The notes: generated from the sequence alone by a model not told the origin. A DNA stretch of 64,000 nt from Saccharothrix tamanrassetensis (GCF_014203665.1 NZ_JACHJN010000005.1:124001-188000); one strand, 5' to 3'; positions 32,951 to 43,187 are shown, counted from the stretch's first letter. Made by a program: numbers and translations.

Positions 32951-34026
32951 ATGAGGTATGCCGATGGTGGTGGTCTGAGTCCGGCGGAGCGTGTCCGGCG
33001 TGAGGAGGTCCGGATGCTGGCGGCGGACTGGTTGGAGCAGGGCCGCAGGCCGCCGGGGATCGCCCGGGAGCTGCGGGTGTCGGAGGTCTCGGTCTACCGG
33101 TGGCGGCGGATCCTGCGTACCGAGGGCCGGCGGGGCCTGGTGTCGAGGGGGCCCAGCGGCCCGGATTGCCTGTTGTCGCAGGGCGAGGTGGATCGGTTGG
33201 GGCGGGCGTTGGACGCCGGCCCGGAGACGTGGGGCTGGGACGAGGACAGGCGCTGGACCCTGGCGCGGGTGGCGGAGCTGATCCGCCGGTTGTCCGGGCA
33301 CGAGTACACGTTGCGCGGGGTGTCGAAGCTGTTGCACCGCATGGGTTACAGTCCGCAGGTCCCCGCCCGCCGGGCCGACCGCCGCGACGAGCGGGCGATC
33401 GCCGACTGGAGGCAGGAGAGCTGGACCCGGGTAAAAGGGTAGCCGCGGATCTGGGGGCGTGGATCTGTTTCGAGGACGAGACCGGCTACCACACCCGCCC
33501 GCACAAGGCCCGCACCTGGGCCCGGCGCGGCCACACCCCCGTGATCCGCTCCTGGTCGGGTACTCCCGGCCGGGTCTCCCTCGCCGGACTGCTCTGCACC
33601 CGGCCCGGTGAACGCACCCGCCTGTTCCTGCGGATGCTGGTGCACCACCGGCACCGCCGCCCGCCGGTGCCGCGCAGCCTGTCCGAACCGGACTACATCG
33701 CCCTGCTCGACACCGCCCACCGCAGACTCGGCGCACCGATCGTGCTGGTCTGGGACAACCTCGGCGGCCACACCAGCGCCCGCATGCGCGCCCTGGTCGA
33801 CCAACGCGACTGGCTGCACGTGGTCCAACTCCCCGCCTACGCCCCCGACCTCAACCCCGTCGAAGCGGCCTGGTCCCACCTCAAACGCGGCCTGTCCAAC
33901 CTCGCCCCGCTCTCGCTGACCGACATGCTGCCCGTCCTACGCCGACGATTACACCGACTCCAACGCCGACCCGACCTCCTGGACAGCTTCCTCGCCCACA
34001 CCGGACTCACACCCGACACCACCTAA
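32951..34026 (+). CDS. IS630-family transposase, two frames joined by a -1 shift
   Basis: The first frame (32951-33442, with a possible GTG start at 32927) encodes an HTH part: GLSPAERVRREEVRML, then PPGIARELRVSEVSVYRWRR and a Winged-helix region LLHRMGYSPQ. Near 33433-33440 the bases GTAAAAGGGTAG offer a slippery A_AAA_G site directly before the TAG. Reading in the -1 frame gives the DDE catalytic part to 34026, with Asp in FEDETGYHTRP, Asp in VWDNLGGHTS and Glu in NPVEAAWSHLK. IS630 members commonly use such frameshifting, so the enzyme may be active. Confidence 0.88.
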
Positions 34027-34046
34027 ACCCAACAATTCAACCTCAG
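34025..34046 (-). repeat. IS630 right terminal inverted repeat
   Basis: 22 bp matching the left end in inverse orientation. It is directly followed by TA at 34047-34048. Confidence 0.93.
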
Positions 34047-34072
34047 TATGGCCTGCCCGCAGGGCAACCGCG

Positions 34073-34122
34073 CTTGTCCGGGTAGTGCAAGCACGCTTCA
34101 CCGCTTGCACTACCCGGACAAG
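34073..34122. repeat. Perfect 20-bp hairpin inside palindromic element A
   Basis: Arms 34073-34092 and 34103-34122 pair without mismatch around a 10-nt loop. The core GTGCAAGC...GCTTGCAC is shared, in opposite orientation, with element B. Confidence 0.9.
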
Positions 34123-34158
34123 GGTGGTGGTCTTTGACAGGCCATGCGGGGAGAACAC

Positions 34159-34330
34159 GACCGCCCTTTCTTTGCTTTTCCTCCCCGGAGGTCTGCCAAG
34201 CGGCGAGCGTCGCTTTTGGTTTTACTTGGATTTGTGCGGATCATTCGTAGCAAGAGCCTTAAAAAGAGTCCTCGCCGGACGGGCAGACCACCAAGGATGA
34301 GGGCAAAGCTCTTCGAGCTTTGCGGGCGTG
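34159..34330. repeat. Lower-GC spacer with imperfect inverted repeats
   Basis: The stretch contains CTTTGC...GGTCTGCC near 34171-34198, paired imperfectly with GGCAGACC...GGCAAAG near 34281-34310, and the small hairpin GCAAAGCTCTTCGAGCTTTGC at 34305-34325 (given here by its outer bases). Its base composition is clearly lower in GC than the genes around it. Short frames here look spurious. Confidence 0.55.
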
Positions 34331-34469
34331 GTGCTGTGTGTCACCCCCGTACGGCCTGGTCAAAAGACAACCATGCTTCTTTTGGGGGTGCAAGCGGTAA
34401 AGCGTGCTTGCACCCCCAAAAGAAGCATGGTCCGCTGCGCGCAGGCCGTACGGGGATGACACACAGCAA
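34331..34469. repeat. Long palindromic element B
   Basis: Outer arms 34331-34358 and 34442-34469 pair with about two mismatches. Inner arms 34371-34395 and 34406-34430 are a perfect 25-bp stem around a 10-nt loop. The segments between the outer and inner arms do not pair. Element B shares its outer CCGTACGGCCTG core, a GTCTTTTGAC segment and the GTGCAAGC core with element A, in reverse orientation. Confidence 0.88.
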
Positions 34470-34511
34470 GGCAGGGGTGTGCGCTGCGCGCGACTGAAGA
34501 AAGGAAAGGCG

Positions 34512-34859
34512 TCAGATGCGGCGCAGGCCGGTGAGGACGCGTTCCATCAGTTCCATCGTGGGGCGGCCGTCCCCGCTTGTGCCGGCTTGGGCGTGCACGT
34601 TGATCAGTGCCATGTCCGACATGTCGGCGAGTAATACGCGTACCACCCCCAGCGGTAGTCGCAGCCTGGCCGCCACTTCCGCCACGGAATGGGGGTGTCG
34701 GCAAAGATCGCTGATGATCCGGTGTTCGGCGGTCGAGGTCAGCGCGTCGCGTTCTGCCCGTTCGTTCGTCGTCACGATCGTCTCGATGGCGAGCGTCGTG
34801 GTCGAGCGAGTCCGCCCGCCGGTCATGGTGTAGGGGCGCACCCGGAAGGTTGACACCAC
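34512..34859 (-). CDS. DUF742 protein (conservon CvnC type), orphan
   Basis: This 115-residue protein opens with the DUF742 signature VRPYTMTGGRTRS, then ALTSTAEHRIISDLC and a winged-helix-like part SVAEVAARLRLPLGVVRVLLADM, ending MERVLTGLRRI. DUF742 proteins normally sit in conservon operons with a sensor kinase, a roadblock protein and a small GTPase. None of these is adjacent here. The GTG at 34859 is chosen because a GAGGAG precedes it. It ends 42 bp from palindrome B. Confidence 0.85.
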   Translation of the reverse strand: MVSTFRVRPYTMTGGRTRSTTTLAIETIVTTNERAERDALTSTAEHRIISDLCRHPHSVAEVAARLRLPLGVVRVLLADMSDMALINVHAQAGTSGDGRPTMELMERVLTGLRRI

Positions 34860-35325
34860 CAGCTCCTCAAGCGGTCGGATGATCTTCGCGGCCGAGTGGT
34901 CATGGTCGCTGACGACGCCAGACCCTACGGTCGGCAGGGCCTCCTGTCTCGGGTTTCCCGGAATTCGGGAAAGATCGTCCACTGCTCGCCACGGTACGTG
35001 GTCTGTTGCTTCCGGTGGGTGTCTGAACCGCACGCTAACGGTCGGATGATCCGCCTGGTAACGCTCCCGGATTGGTTCCCGGGCCATTCCGGAACTTCTG
35101 TCCCTCCCATTCCCGGAAGCCTCCGATGGTGTTCGGTAGCGATTCACCTACTCCCGTCGCGTTTGGTGGAAAGCCCTCACCTGCGTCGACGCCTTTCGGA
35201 TTCGCCGACACCGGGGAATTCCCCTGAGGAGGAATCAGGGTGGATACCGGACGTGCTGACGGCTTTCCCCGTGGGCCATTGCCCGGGGGACGGCGACGGC
35301 CGGCCACGAGGCACTGGAGGAACTG
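34860..35325. other. Intergenic region between the DUF742 gene and the broken ABC exporter
   Basis: No supported gene. A GAATTCCCGGAAT-like series of short inverted repeats (TTCCCGGAATTCGGGAA near 34958-34974) is visible. Promoters for the divergent genes would be here. Confidence 0.45.
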
Positions 35326-36071
35326 GTGACGGGCGATACGGAGTCCGCGGCGAGAGCGATGGACGTGAGGAAGTCCTACGGGACCGGCGAGGCCGCGGTC
35401 ACCGCGCTGGACGGGGTGAGCGTCGACTTCGCGCGCGGCCGGTTCACCGCGATCATGGGGCCGTCCGGCTCGGGCAAGTCGACCCTGATGCCGGGTTGGA
35501 CACCATCGACTCCGGCGACGTGTGGATCGGCGGCACCAAGGTCAACGGGTTGCGCGACAAGGGGTTGACCGACCTGCGACGGTCCAGGGTCGGGTTCGTC
35601 TTCCAGTAGTTCAACCTGCTGCCCACGCTCACCGCCGAGGAGAACATCACGCTGCCGCTCGCCATCGGCGGCCGGAAGGTCGACCGGGCCTGGTTCGACA
35701 CCGTGGTCGACACCGTGGGCCTGCGCGACCGGCTCAGCCACCGCCCGACCCAGCTCTCCGGCGGCCGGCAGCAGCGCGTCGCGTGCGCCCGCGCCCTGGT
35801 GGCACGCCCGGAGGTGGTGTTCGCCGACGAGCCGACCGGCAACCTGGACTCCCGCTCCGGCGCGGAGGTCCTCGGGTTCCTCCAGCGGTCGGCGCGCGAG
35901 TTCGGGCAGACGGTCGTGATGGTGACGCACGACCCGAACGCCGCGTCCTACGCGGACCGCGTCATCTTCCTGGCGGACGGCCGGATCGTGCGCGAGCTGC
36001 ACCAGCCGACGGCGGAAGCGGTGCTGGACACGATGAAGCACCTCGACGGTGACGAACTGGTCGTGGTGTGA
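35326..36071 (+). pseudogene. ABC exporter ATPase (LolD/MacB type), broken by a frameshift and a stop codon
   Basis: The GTG at 35326 opens a normal LolD-like ATPase ([17 protein letters not shown], Walker [10 protein letters not shown]). At about 35488 some 10 bp are missing relative to the family (STLMHCLAGLD expected), which shifts the frame. In the new frame the Q-loop reads VFVFQ, then TAG at 35607-35609 where the family has Gln, then FNLLPTLTAEEN. Signature LSGGRQQRVACARAL, Walker B EVVFADEPTGNLD and the switch His in VMVTHDP follow. Two independent lesions make it non-functional unless suppressed. It overlaps the permease gene by 1 bp. Confidence 0.88.
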
Positions 36072-38253
36072 TGCTGAAGGCGACGCTCAAGAGCGTGCTG
36101 TCGCGCAAGCTGCGGCTGGTCCTGTCCGGACTGTCCGTGGTGCTGGGCGTGATGTTCGTGTCCGGCTCCTTCGTGCTGACCGACACGCTGGACCGCTCGT
36201 TCAAGAGCCTGTTCACCACGATCTACTCCGACGTGGACGTCCAGGTCGCGCTCAAGCCGAAGGTCCGGGACGACGACCAGGACGGCGGCGCCTCCGGGGG
36301 CACGCTCACCGCGGACGACCTCAAGGCCGTGCAGTCGGTGGAGGGCGTCGGGTCCGCGGCGGGCGACGTGGTGGACTCGGCGCGCGCGATCGGCGGGAAC
36401 GGCAAGGTGATCACCGCCTCCGGCGCGCCGCGGCTGGGCACGGCCTGGCGCGACGGCGGACAGGAGGAGTTCCGCGAAGGCCGCGCACCGCAACGCGACG
36501 ACGAGGTCGCCATCAGCGCCTACCTGGCCAAGACCGGCGGCTTCCGGGTCGGGGAGCCGATCTCCCTGATCACCCTGGAGCCGAAGAAGACGTTCACCGT
36601 CGCCGGAGTCTTCGGCTACCCCGGCAACCGCGACTCGCTGGGCGGCGAGTTCACCACCGCGTTCACCGAACCCGCCGCCCAGCGACTCCTGCTCGGACAA
36701 CCCGGCGCCTACACCGGCATCACCGTGAAAGCCGCCGACGGCGTGCCCGAAGACGTGCTGCGCCAGCGCATCCAGCAGAAGCTGGGCGACGAGTACCAGG
36801 TGAAGACCGGTGCGCAGCTGGCCAAGGAGCAGTCCGACGCGGTCGGCGAAGGCCTGGCGTTCTTCAACTACGTCCTGCTCGGCTTCGCGGGCATCGCGCT
36901 GTTCGTCGGCATCTTCATCATCCTCAACACGTGCTCCATCATCGTCGCGCAGCGCACCCGCGAACTGGCGCTGCTGCGCGCCATGGGTGCCAGTCGCAAG
37001 CAGATGATCGGCTCGGTGGTGCTGGAGGCCGTGGTCATCGGTCTGGTCGCCTCGGTGGTGGGCCTGGGCGCGGGCATCGGCGTGGGCGCGTCGCCGGCCA
37101 ACGTCTTCAGCGCGATCGGCGGTGGCGGTGTGCGGCTCGCCGGTATCGCGGTGCCGGCCGGCGCGGTCGTCTCGGCGTTCGCGGTGGGCGTCGTCGTGAC
37201 CGTGCTCGCGGCCGTGCTGCCCGCCCTGCGCGCCTCGCGCATCGCGCCGGTCGCGGCGATGCGGGAAGCCGCCACCCCGGACCGCCCGCTCACCAGGCCG
37301 ACCGTCGCGGGCGCCGCGCTGTCCGCCGCCGCCGGCGCCGTGCTCTGGTACGGGTTCTCCGAGGCCTCGCTGTGGTCCGTCATGGCCGGCCTGCTCGTCG
37401 GATTCGTCGGGGTGGCCCTGCTGACCCCGCTGATCAGCCGGCCGGCGGTGTCGGTGATCGGCAAGCTGCCGGCCTGGTCTATGCCGGGCACGCTGGGCCG
37501 CCGCAACTCCGCGCGCAACCCGCGCCGCACCGCCATCACGGCCGCCGCGCTGATGGTCGGCATCGCGCTGATCACCGGCGTTAGCGTCATCCTGACCTCG
37601 GCCACCACCAGCATCACCAAGGTGGCCGAGGGACAGGTCAAGTCCGACCTGATCATCTCCGGCGAGGCGCAGGGGCCGGGCGGCGACGCCACCTTCGCGC
37701 CGGACCGGGTGGACCGGCTCGGCGAGCTGCCCGGGGTGGACTCGGCGTTCGGCTGGTACGCCGACCGGATCATGGTCGACGGCAAGCGGCAGTTCGCGGT
37801 CGCGGTCACCGACGTGCCGGTGATGCAGCGGCAGTTCGGCCTGGAGAGCAGGAGCGGCACGTTCACCGACCTGCCCGCCGGTCAGCTCGCCCTGGACGAC
37901 GACATGGCGGCCACGCTGAACCTCGAGCACGGCAGCACGGTCACCGTGCAGACCGCCAAGGGCGAACCCGCCACCTACACGGTCGGCCTGGTGTTCGCGA
38001 AGAACAACGTGCTCACCAACGCCGTCGTGCTGCCGGAGAGCGCGGCCGAGAACTTCCGGGTCCGGCAGATGGGCAACGCGTTCGTGCAGGTCGAGCCCGG
38101 TGCCGACGTGGCGGAGGTGCAGCGGCGGGTCGAGCCGCTGTTCGCGGACAACCCGGAGATCACCGTCCAGGACCGCAGCGCGTTCGTCCGGCAGCAGGCG
38201 GCCCAGCTGGACACCGTGCTGGTGATGATCCAGATCCTGCTGGCGCTGGCGAG
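36071..38253 (+). pseudogene. FtsX/MacB-type ABC permease, 3' end missing
   Basis: About 728 residues of an expected ~830-850 are present: a membrane helix at 15-37, a MacB-like periplasmic domain, an FtsX domain (GIALFVGIFIILNTCSIIVA, then QRTRELALLRAMGASRKQM), further helices and the second periplasmic domain. Homology stops at TVLVMIQILLALA, where the last FtsX domain (three helices) should begin. The next bases are the 3' end of ispG on the opposite strand, and the open frame then runs on through antisense sequence to 39820. The gene was cut by a rearrangement. Confidence 0.87.
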
Positions 38254-38257
38254 TTCC

Positions 38258-39367
38258 TCAGGCGGGCTCCGACTCGACCGCTTCCGCCAGCTTCATCGCC
38301 TCCTCCAGGAGTGCTCCCACGATCCGCGACTCGGGGACGGTGCGCACCACCTCCCCCCGCACGAAGATCTGCCCCTTGCCGTTGCCCGACGAGACGCCCA
38401 GGTCCGCTTCCCTGGCCTCACCGGGACCGTTGACCACACACCCCATGACGGCGACCCGCAGCGGCAGGGGGAAGCCCTCGAACGCGGCGGTGACCTGCTC
38501 CGCCAGCTTGTAGACGTCGACCTGCGCCCGCCCGCACGACGGGCACGACACGATCTCCAGCTTGCGCGGCCGAAGACCCAGCGACGCCAGGATCTGCGCG
38601 CCCACCTTGACCTCCTCCACCGGCGGCGCGGACAGCGACACCCGGATCGTGTCGCCGATGCCCTCCGACAGCAGCACGCCGAACGCGACCGACGACTTCA
38701 CCGTGCCCTGCACCAGCGGCCCGGCCTCGGTGACGCCGAGGTGCAGCGGGTAGTCGCAGGAACGGGCCAGCTGCCGGTAGGCGGCGACCATCACCACCGG
38801 GTCGTGGTGCTTCACCGAGATCTTGAGGTCGGTGAACCCGTGCTCCTCGAACAGCGAGCACTCCCACAGCGCCGACTCGACCAGCGCGTCCGGCGAGGCC
38901 TTGCCGTACTTGCGGTACAGCCGCTGGTCCAGCGAGCCGGCGTTCACCCCGATCCGGATCGGCACGCCCGCGCCGCCCGCCGCACGCGCGATCTCGCCCA
39001 CCTTGTCGTCGAACTTCCTGATGTTGCCCGGGTTCACCCGCACCGCCGCGCACCCGGCGTCGATCGCGGCGAACACGTACCGGGGCTGGAAGTGGATGTC
39101 GGCCACCACCGGGATCGGCGACTTGCGCGCGATGGCGGGCAGCGCGTCGGCGTCGTCCTGCGACGGCACGGCGACCCGCACGATCTCGCAGCCGGCGGCG
39201 GTCAGCTCGGCGATCTGCCGCAGCGTCGCCTCGACGTCGGCGGTGGGCGTGGTGGTCATGGACTGCACGGTGACCGGCGCGTCGCCGCCGACCTCGACGC
39301 CGCCGACGGACAGCTTGCGGGACGGCCGGCGTCGCCGCACCGGCGGTGCCAGTTGCAGTGCGGTCAA
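38258..39367 (-). CDS. ispG: 4-hydroxy-3-methylbut-2-enyl diphosphate synthase (GcpE)
   Basis: This 369-residue iron-sulfur enzyme performs the penultimate MEP-pathway step. N-terminal TIM barrel: [30 protein letters not shown] and VRVNPGNI. The [4Fe-4S] ligands are in [11 protein letters not shown] and [14 protein letters not shown] start at 39367 is inferred because it overlaps the dxs stop (TTGA) and follows GGAG by five bases. It is the last gene of the operon, and its stop is 4-5 bp from the truncation point of the exporter permease. Confidence 0.93.
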   Translation of the reverse strand: MTALQLAPPVRRRRPSRKLSVGGVEVGGDAPVTVQSMTTTPTADVEATLRQIAELTAAGCEIVRVAVPSQDDADALPAIARKSPIPVVADIHFQPRYVFAAIDAGCAAVRVNPGNIRKFDDKVGEIARAAGGAGVPIRIGVNAGSLDQRLYRKYGKASPDALVESALWECSLFEEHGFTDLKISVKHHDPVVMVAAYRQLARSCDYPLHLGVTEAGPLVQGTVKSSVAFGVLLSEGIGDTIRVSLSAPPVEEVKVGAQILASLGLRPRKLEIVSCPSCGRAQVDVYKLAEQVTAAFEGFPLPLRVAVMGCVVNGPGEAREADLGVSSGNGKGQIFVRGEVVRTVPESRIVGALLEEAMKLAEAVESEPA

Positions 39368-41094
39368 CTGTGCTCCTTCAGTCGTTTCAGGACGGTCGTG
39401 GTGATGCCGGCCGCGTCGAGCCCGTGCGCCCGCAGGATCTCCGCCCGCGTTCCGTGCGGGAGGAAGCTCGGGGGCAGCGCGAACGTGCCCGCCCGGGTCG
39501 GCGCGCCGACCACCGCGAGCGCTTGCGCGAGCCGTCCGCCCAGCGCCCCGGTGGACGTGGTGTCCTCCACGGCGAGCACCAGCCGGTGCGACGCGGCGAT
39601 CTTGACCAGCGCGGGGTCCAGCGGCGCGATCCAGCGCGGGTCGACCACGCTCACCGGCACGCCGTGCCCGGCCAGCTCCTCGGCGGCCTCCAGGCACGCC
39701 TGCGCCATCGGCCCGACGGCCACCAGCAGCCCCACCGCGTCCGGCTCGTCGCGCAGCACGTCGCACCGCCCCACCCGGCGCAGCGCCGGGATGTCCGGCC
39801 CGGCGGACGACTTCGGGTAGCGGACCGCGGTCGGCCCGTCCGCCACCGCCACCGCCTCCCGCAGCAGCTCGCGCAGCTGTGCCGGGTCGCGCGGCGCGGC
39901 CAGCCGCAACCCCGGCACCACCGGCAGCACGGACGCGTCCCACATGCCGTGGTGGCTGGGGCCGTCCGGCCCGGTCACCCCGGCGCGGTCCAGCACGAAC
40001 GTCACCGGCAGCCGGTGCAGCGCCACGTCCAGCAGAACCTGGTCGAACGCCCGGCTCAGGAACGTCGCGTACACCGCCACCACGGGGTGCAGCCCGGCCA
40101 GCGCCAGCCCGGCCGCCGACGTCACGGCGTGCTGCTCCGCGATGCCCACGTCGAACACCCGGTCCGGGAACCTGGCGGCGAACGGGTCCAGGCCGGTCGG
40201 CCCGCGCATGGCGGCGGTCAGGCACACCACGTCCGACCGGTCCGCGCCGATCTCCGCGATCTCGGCGCCGAACACGTCGGTCCACGTGCGACCGCCGGCG
40301 GACCCGGCCGCCGACACCGAGTGCAGGCGGTCCGCGTCGTCCCGCTCGGCGGGCGGGTGGCCCTCACCCTTGCGGGTCACGCAGTGCACGACCACGGGCC
40401 GGCCGAGCGCCGACGCCTCCCGCAGCGCGTCCTCCACGGCCAGCGGGTCGTGCCCGTCCACCGGCCCCAGGTAGGCCAGCCCCAGGTCCTCGAACAGCGT
40501 CCGCCGCCGGCCCCCGCGCAGCGCCGCCAGGTGCGCGGCCAGCCCGCCCGCGGTCGGCGCGTACGAGCGACCGTTGTCGTTCAGCACGACCACCACCGGG
40601 TGCGCGGTGCCGGCGAGGTTGTTCAACGCCTCCCACGCCATGCCGCCGGTCAGCGCGCCGTCGCCCACGACCGCCACCACCCGGCGGTCCGAACCCCGCA
40701 GCCGCAACCCCTTCGCCACCCCGTCCGCGTAGGACAGCGCGGTGGACGCGTGCGAGTTCTCGATCACGTCGTGCGGCGACTCGGCCGCCGACGGGTACCC
40801 GGACAGCCCGCCCGCCCGGCGCAGCGTCTCGAACTCCGCCGCCCGCCCGGTGAGCACCTTGTGCACGTACGCCTGGTGCCCGGTGTCCCACAGCAGCACG
40901 TCGTGCGGCGAGTCGAACACCCGGTGCAGCGCGATGGTCAGCTCCACGGTGCCCAGGTTCGGCCCGAGGTGCCCGCCCGCGCGGGACACCCGTTCCACCA
41001 GGAACCGGCGGATCTCCGCCGCCAGCGCCGGCAGCGCCGACGGGGGCAGCGCCCGCACGTCGCGCGGGCCCGCGATGGCCTCCAGCAGCGTCAT
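39364..41094 (-). CDS. dxs: 1-deoxy-D-xylulose-5-phosphate synthase
   Basis: This 576-residue thiamine-diphosphate enzyme catalyses the first, flux-controlling MEP step. Motifs: [30 protein letters not shown], the ThDP motif [17 protein letters not shown], the catalytic Glu in [11 protein letters not shown] and [15 protein letters not shown]. It is somewhat shorter than housekeeping Dxs proteins (about 620-640 residues), which fits a cluster-specific paralogue. Start and stop overlap ispH and ispG by 4 bp each. Confidence 0.94.
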   Translation of the reverse strand: MTLLEAIAGPRDVRALPPSALPALAAEIRRFLVERVSRAGGHLGPNLGTVELTIALHRVFDSPHDVLLWDTGHQAYVHKVLTGRAAEFETLRRAGGLSGYPSAAESPHDVIENSHASTALSYADGVAKGLRLRGSDRRVVAVVGDGALTGGMAWEALNNLAGTAHPVVVVLNDNGRSYAPTAGGLAAHLAALRGGRRRTLFEDLGLAYLGPVDGHDPLAVEDALREASALGRPVVVHCVTRKGEGHPPAERDDADRLHSVSAAGSAGGRTWTDVFGAEIAEIGADRSDVVCLTAAMRGPTGLDPFAARFPDRVFDVGIAEQHAVTSAAGLALAGLHPVVAVYATFLSRAFDQVLLDVALHRLPVTFVLDRAGVTGPDGPSHHGMWDASVLPVVPGLRLAAPRDPAQLRELLREAVAVADGPTAVRYPKSSAGPDIPALRRVGRCDVLRDEPDAVGLLVAVGPMAQACLEAAEELAGHGVPVSVVDPRWIAPLDPALVKIAASHRLVLAVEDTTSTGALGGRLAQALAVVGAPTRAGTFALPPSFLPHGTRAEILRAHGLDAAGITTTVLKRLKEHS

Positions 41095-42017
41095 CGCCGC
41101 CTCACCGCGGCCGGCAGGGTGAACTGGATGGTCTCCCGGGTCGTCTCGCGCACCTGCACGTCCCACGCGCCGAGCGCGGTGATCACCTCGTCCACCAGGC
41201 GCGGCGGCGCGGACGCCCCGGCGCTGAGCCCGATCACCCGCACGCCCGCCAGCCACTCGGGCCGGATGTCGGACACGTCGTCGATCAGGTGGGCGGGCGT
41301 GCCCTGGCGGCGGGCCAGTTCCACCAGCCGCACCGAGTTGGACGAGTTGGCCGACCCCACCACCAGCACCAGGTCCGCGTCCGCCGCGACCTCGCGCACC
41401 GCGTCCTGCCGGTTGGTCGTGGCGTAGCAGATGTCGTCCGACGCGGGGCCCCGCAACGCCGGGAACCTGGCCTTGAGCGCGGCCACCACCTCGGTGGTCT
41501 CGTCCACCGCCAGCGTCGTCTGCGTCAGGTAGGAGACCTTCGTCGGATCGGGCACCTCCAGCGCCCGCACGTCCGCGACGGAGTCCACCAGCACGATCCG
41601 GTCCGGGGCCTCGCCGAGCGTGCCCTCCACCTCCTCGTGCCCGGCGTGCCCGATCAGCACCACCGTGTCGCCGCGCGCCACGAACCGCCGCGCCTCCGCG
41701 TGCACCTTCGTCACCAGCGGACAGGTCGCGTCCACCACGTCCAGCCCGCGCCGCGCCGCCTCCCGGCGCACGGCCGGGGACACCCCGTGGGCGGAGAACA
41801 CCACGGTCGCGCCGTCGGGCACGGCGTCCAGCTCGTCCACGAACACCGCGCCGCGCTCCTCCAGCTCGGCGACCACGTGCGTGTTGTGCACGATCTGCTT
41901 GCGGACGTGGATCGGTCCGCCGCGCTGCTCCAGCAGCTGTTCGACGATCTCCACGGCCCGCTCGACGCCGGCGCAGAACGACCGGGGCGACGCGAGCAGC
42001 ACAACGGGAAGGACCAT
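41091..42017 (-). CDS. ispH: 4-hydroxy-3-methylbut-2-enyl diphosphate reductase (LytB)
   Basis: This 308-residue [4Fe-4S] enzyme makes IPP and DMAPP. The three cluster cysteines are in [12 protein letters not shown] (about residue 15), [11 protein letters not shown] (about 99) and [11 protein letters not shown] (about 196). [20 protein letters not shown] and [11 protein letters not shown] are also as expected. It overlaps dxs by 4 bp and lies 31 bp after the prenyl synthase gene. Confidence 0.95.
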   Translation of the reverse strand: MVLPVVLLASPRSFCAGVERAVEIVEQLLEQRGGPIHVRKQIVHNTHVVAELEERGAVFVDELDAVPDGATVVFSAHGVSPAVRREAARRGLDVVDATCPLVTKVHAEARRFVARGDTVVLIGHAGHEEVEGTLGEAPDRIVLVDSVADVRALEVPDPTKVSYLTQTTLAVDETTEVVAALKARFPALRGPASDDICYATTNRQDAVREVAADADLVLVVGSANSSNSVRLVELARRQGTPAHLIDDVSDIRPEWLAGVRVIGLSAGASAPPRLVDEVITALGAWDVQVRETTRETIQFTLPAAVRRR

Positions 42018-42048
42018 GCCGGGCTCCTGACTGGAGGGGACGCGGGAC

Positions 42049-43089
42049 TCAGTGGTCGCGGTGGATGGCGAGGCGGGCGAGGGCGCCCAGTTCCCGCTCG
42101 GCGCCTTCGGCCGGCTCGGCGGACCGCAGGTGGACCAGCGCCTGCGCCAGCAGGTCGTCGGCCCGGCCCTGGCTCCACGCGCGGGCGCCGGAGGCCTCGA
42201 TCAGCTCCGCCGCGCGCACCAGCTCGACCCCGGACAGCCGGCCGTCGGTGTGGTAGAGCGCGTCCAGCTCCCGGCCCGCCGGCGTGCCCGAGGTCAGCGC
42301 GGCCACCACGGGCAGCGACTTCTTGCGGTTGTGCAGGTCCGAGTACACCGGCTTGCCGGTCACCTCCGGGTCGCCCCAGATGCCCAGCACGTCGTCGGCG
42401 AACTGGAACGCCAGCCCGGTGTGCTCGCCGAACTGCCGCAGCTGCTCGACCTGGTCGGGCCGGCCGTCGCCGAACAGCCCGCCCAGCGCGCACGCCACCC
42501 CGATCAGCCCGGCCGTCTTGTTCTCCGCCATCCGCACGCACTCGTCGAGCCGCACGTCCGTGCGCTCCTCGAAGGACAGGTCGGCCGCCTGCCCGTCGTT
42601 CAGCCGCTGCGTCGCCTCGGCCAGCAGCCGGATCGAGCGGGCCGCCGCCGGGTGGCCGCTGCCCGCCAGCAGGTCCAGCGCCAGCGTCAGCAGCGCGTCG
42701 CCGGCCAGGATCGCCGCGTTCACCCCGAACACGCTCCACGCGGTCGGCCGGTGCCGCCGGGTGGTGTCGCCGTCCATCACGTCGTCGTGCAGCAGCGAGA
42801 AGTTGTGCACCAGCTCCACCGCCACGGCCGCCGGCAGCGCGCCCTGCGCGGTGCCGCCCACCGCCTGCGCGCCGAGCAGCACCAGCGCCGGCCGGATGGC
42901 CTTGCCGGCGTCCGCGCCGGTCGGGCGGCCGTGCTCGTCCCACCACCCGAAGTGGTAGCCCGCGATCGCCCGCATCGACTCCGGCAGCCGGTCCACCGCC
43001 GTGCGCAGCGCCGGGTCCACGCCGGCACGGCTCCAGCTCAGCACCTCGCGCGCGGACCGGTGCGCGGGGGTGACGTCGAGGTCGGTCAT
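42049..43089 (-). CDS. Polyprenyl (probably geranylgeranyl) diphosphate synthase
   Basis: This 346-residue trans-prenyltransferase has [18 protein letters not shown], the first Asp-rich motif in [25 protein letters not shown] and the second in [13 protein letters not shown]. Five residues before the first motif is a Phe, and the motif lacks the two-residue insertion of bacterial FPP synthases. In the classical scheme this favours a C20 product, which is an inference. The N-terminal extension before the catalytic fold is short (about 20-25 residues), unlike the long disordered cargo tails reported for encapsulated enzymes. It lies directly after two encapsulin genes. Confidence 0.9.
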   Translation of the reverse strand: MTDLDVTPAHRSAREVLSWSRAGVDPALRTAVDRLPESMRAIAGYHFGWWDEHGRPTGADAGKAIRPALVLLGAQAVGGTAQGALPAAVAVELVHNFSLLHDDVMDGDTTRRHRPTAWSVFGVNAAILAGDALLTLALDLLAGSGHPAAARSIRLLAEATQRLNDGQAADLSFEERTDVRLDECVRMAENKTAGLIGVACALGGLFGDGRPDQVEQLRQFGEHTGLAFQFADDVLGIWGDPEVTGKPVYSDLHNRKKSLPVVAALTSGTPAGRELDALYHTDGRLSGVELVRAAELIEASGARAWSQGRADDLLAQALVHLRSAEPAEGAERELGALARLAIHRDH

Positions 43090-43187
43090 CGGCTGACTCC
43101 TGTTCGGGGGGTGCGCCCGGAGAGCCGCGCGCAGGAGTGGTCGGACGGCCGGGCGCCCACGCCCGGCCGCCGTTCACCGGTGTGCCG

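Larger units (their letters stand above)
32873..34046 (+). mobile_element. IS630-family insertion sequence, 1174 bp
   Basis: The element has 22-bp terminal inverted repeats (32873-32894 and 34025-34046) with a single mismatch; both begin CTGAGGTTGAA from outside. It is flanked on each side by the dinucleotide TA (32871-32872 and 34047-34048), the target duplication of IS630/mariner elements. It encodes one transposase in two overlapping frames. The near-perfect ends suggest a recent insertion. Confidence 0.93.
32859..34158. repeat. Long palindromic element A, interrupted by the IS630 insertion
   Basis: Removing the IS and one TA joins 32859-32872 to 34049-34055. This restores a 21-nt outer arm that pairs with 34138-34158 with one mismatch. 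The inner hairpin is at 34073-34122. The outer arm carries the same CC(G)TA(C/T)GGCCTG core as element B at 34331-34469. Confidence 0.8.

Noticed and set aside
34331..34469. CRISPR array or tRNA-like structure
   Set aside because: The repeats are inverted, not direct with regular spacers, and the stems do not form a cloverleaf.
34144..34497. Short open frames inside the repeat patch
   Set aside because: They run through palindromes A and B and would encode Cys/His-rich nonsense; similar spurious proteins arise wherever this repeat family occurs.
38254..39820. Continuation of the permease open frame as a 1250-residue protein
   Set aside because: After 38253 the frame is antisense to ispG and dxs and loses all similarity to FtsX permeases; the open run is a high-GC artefact.
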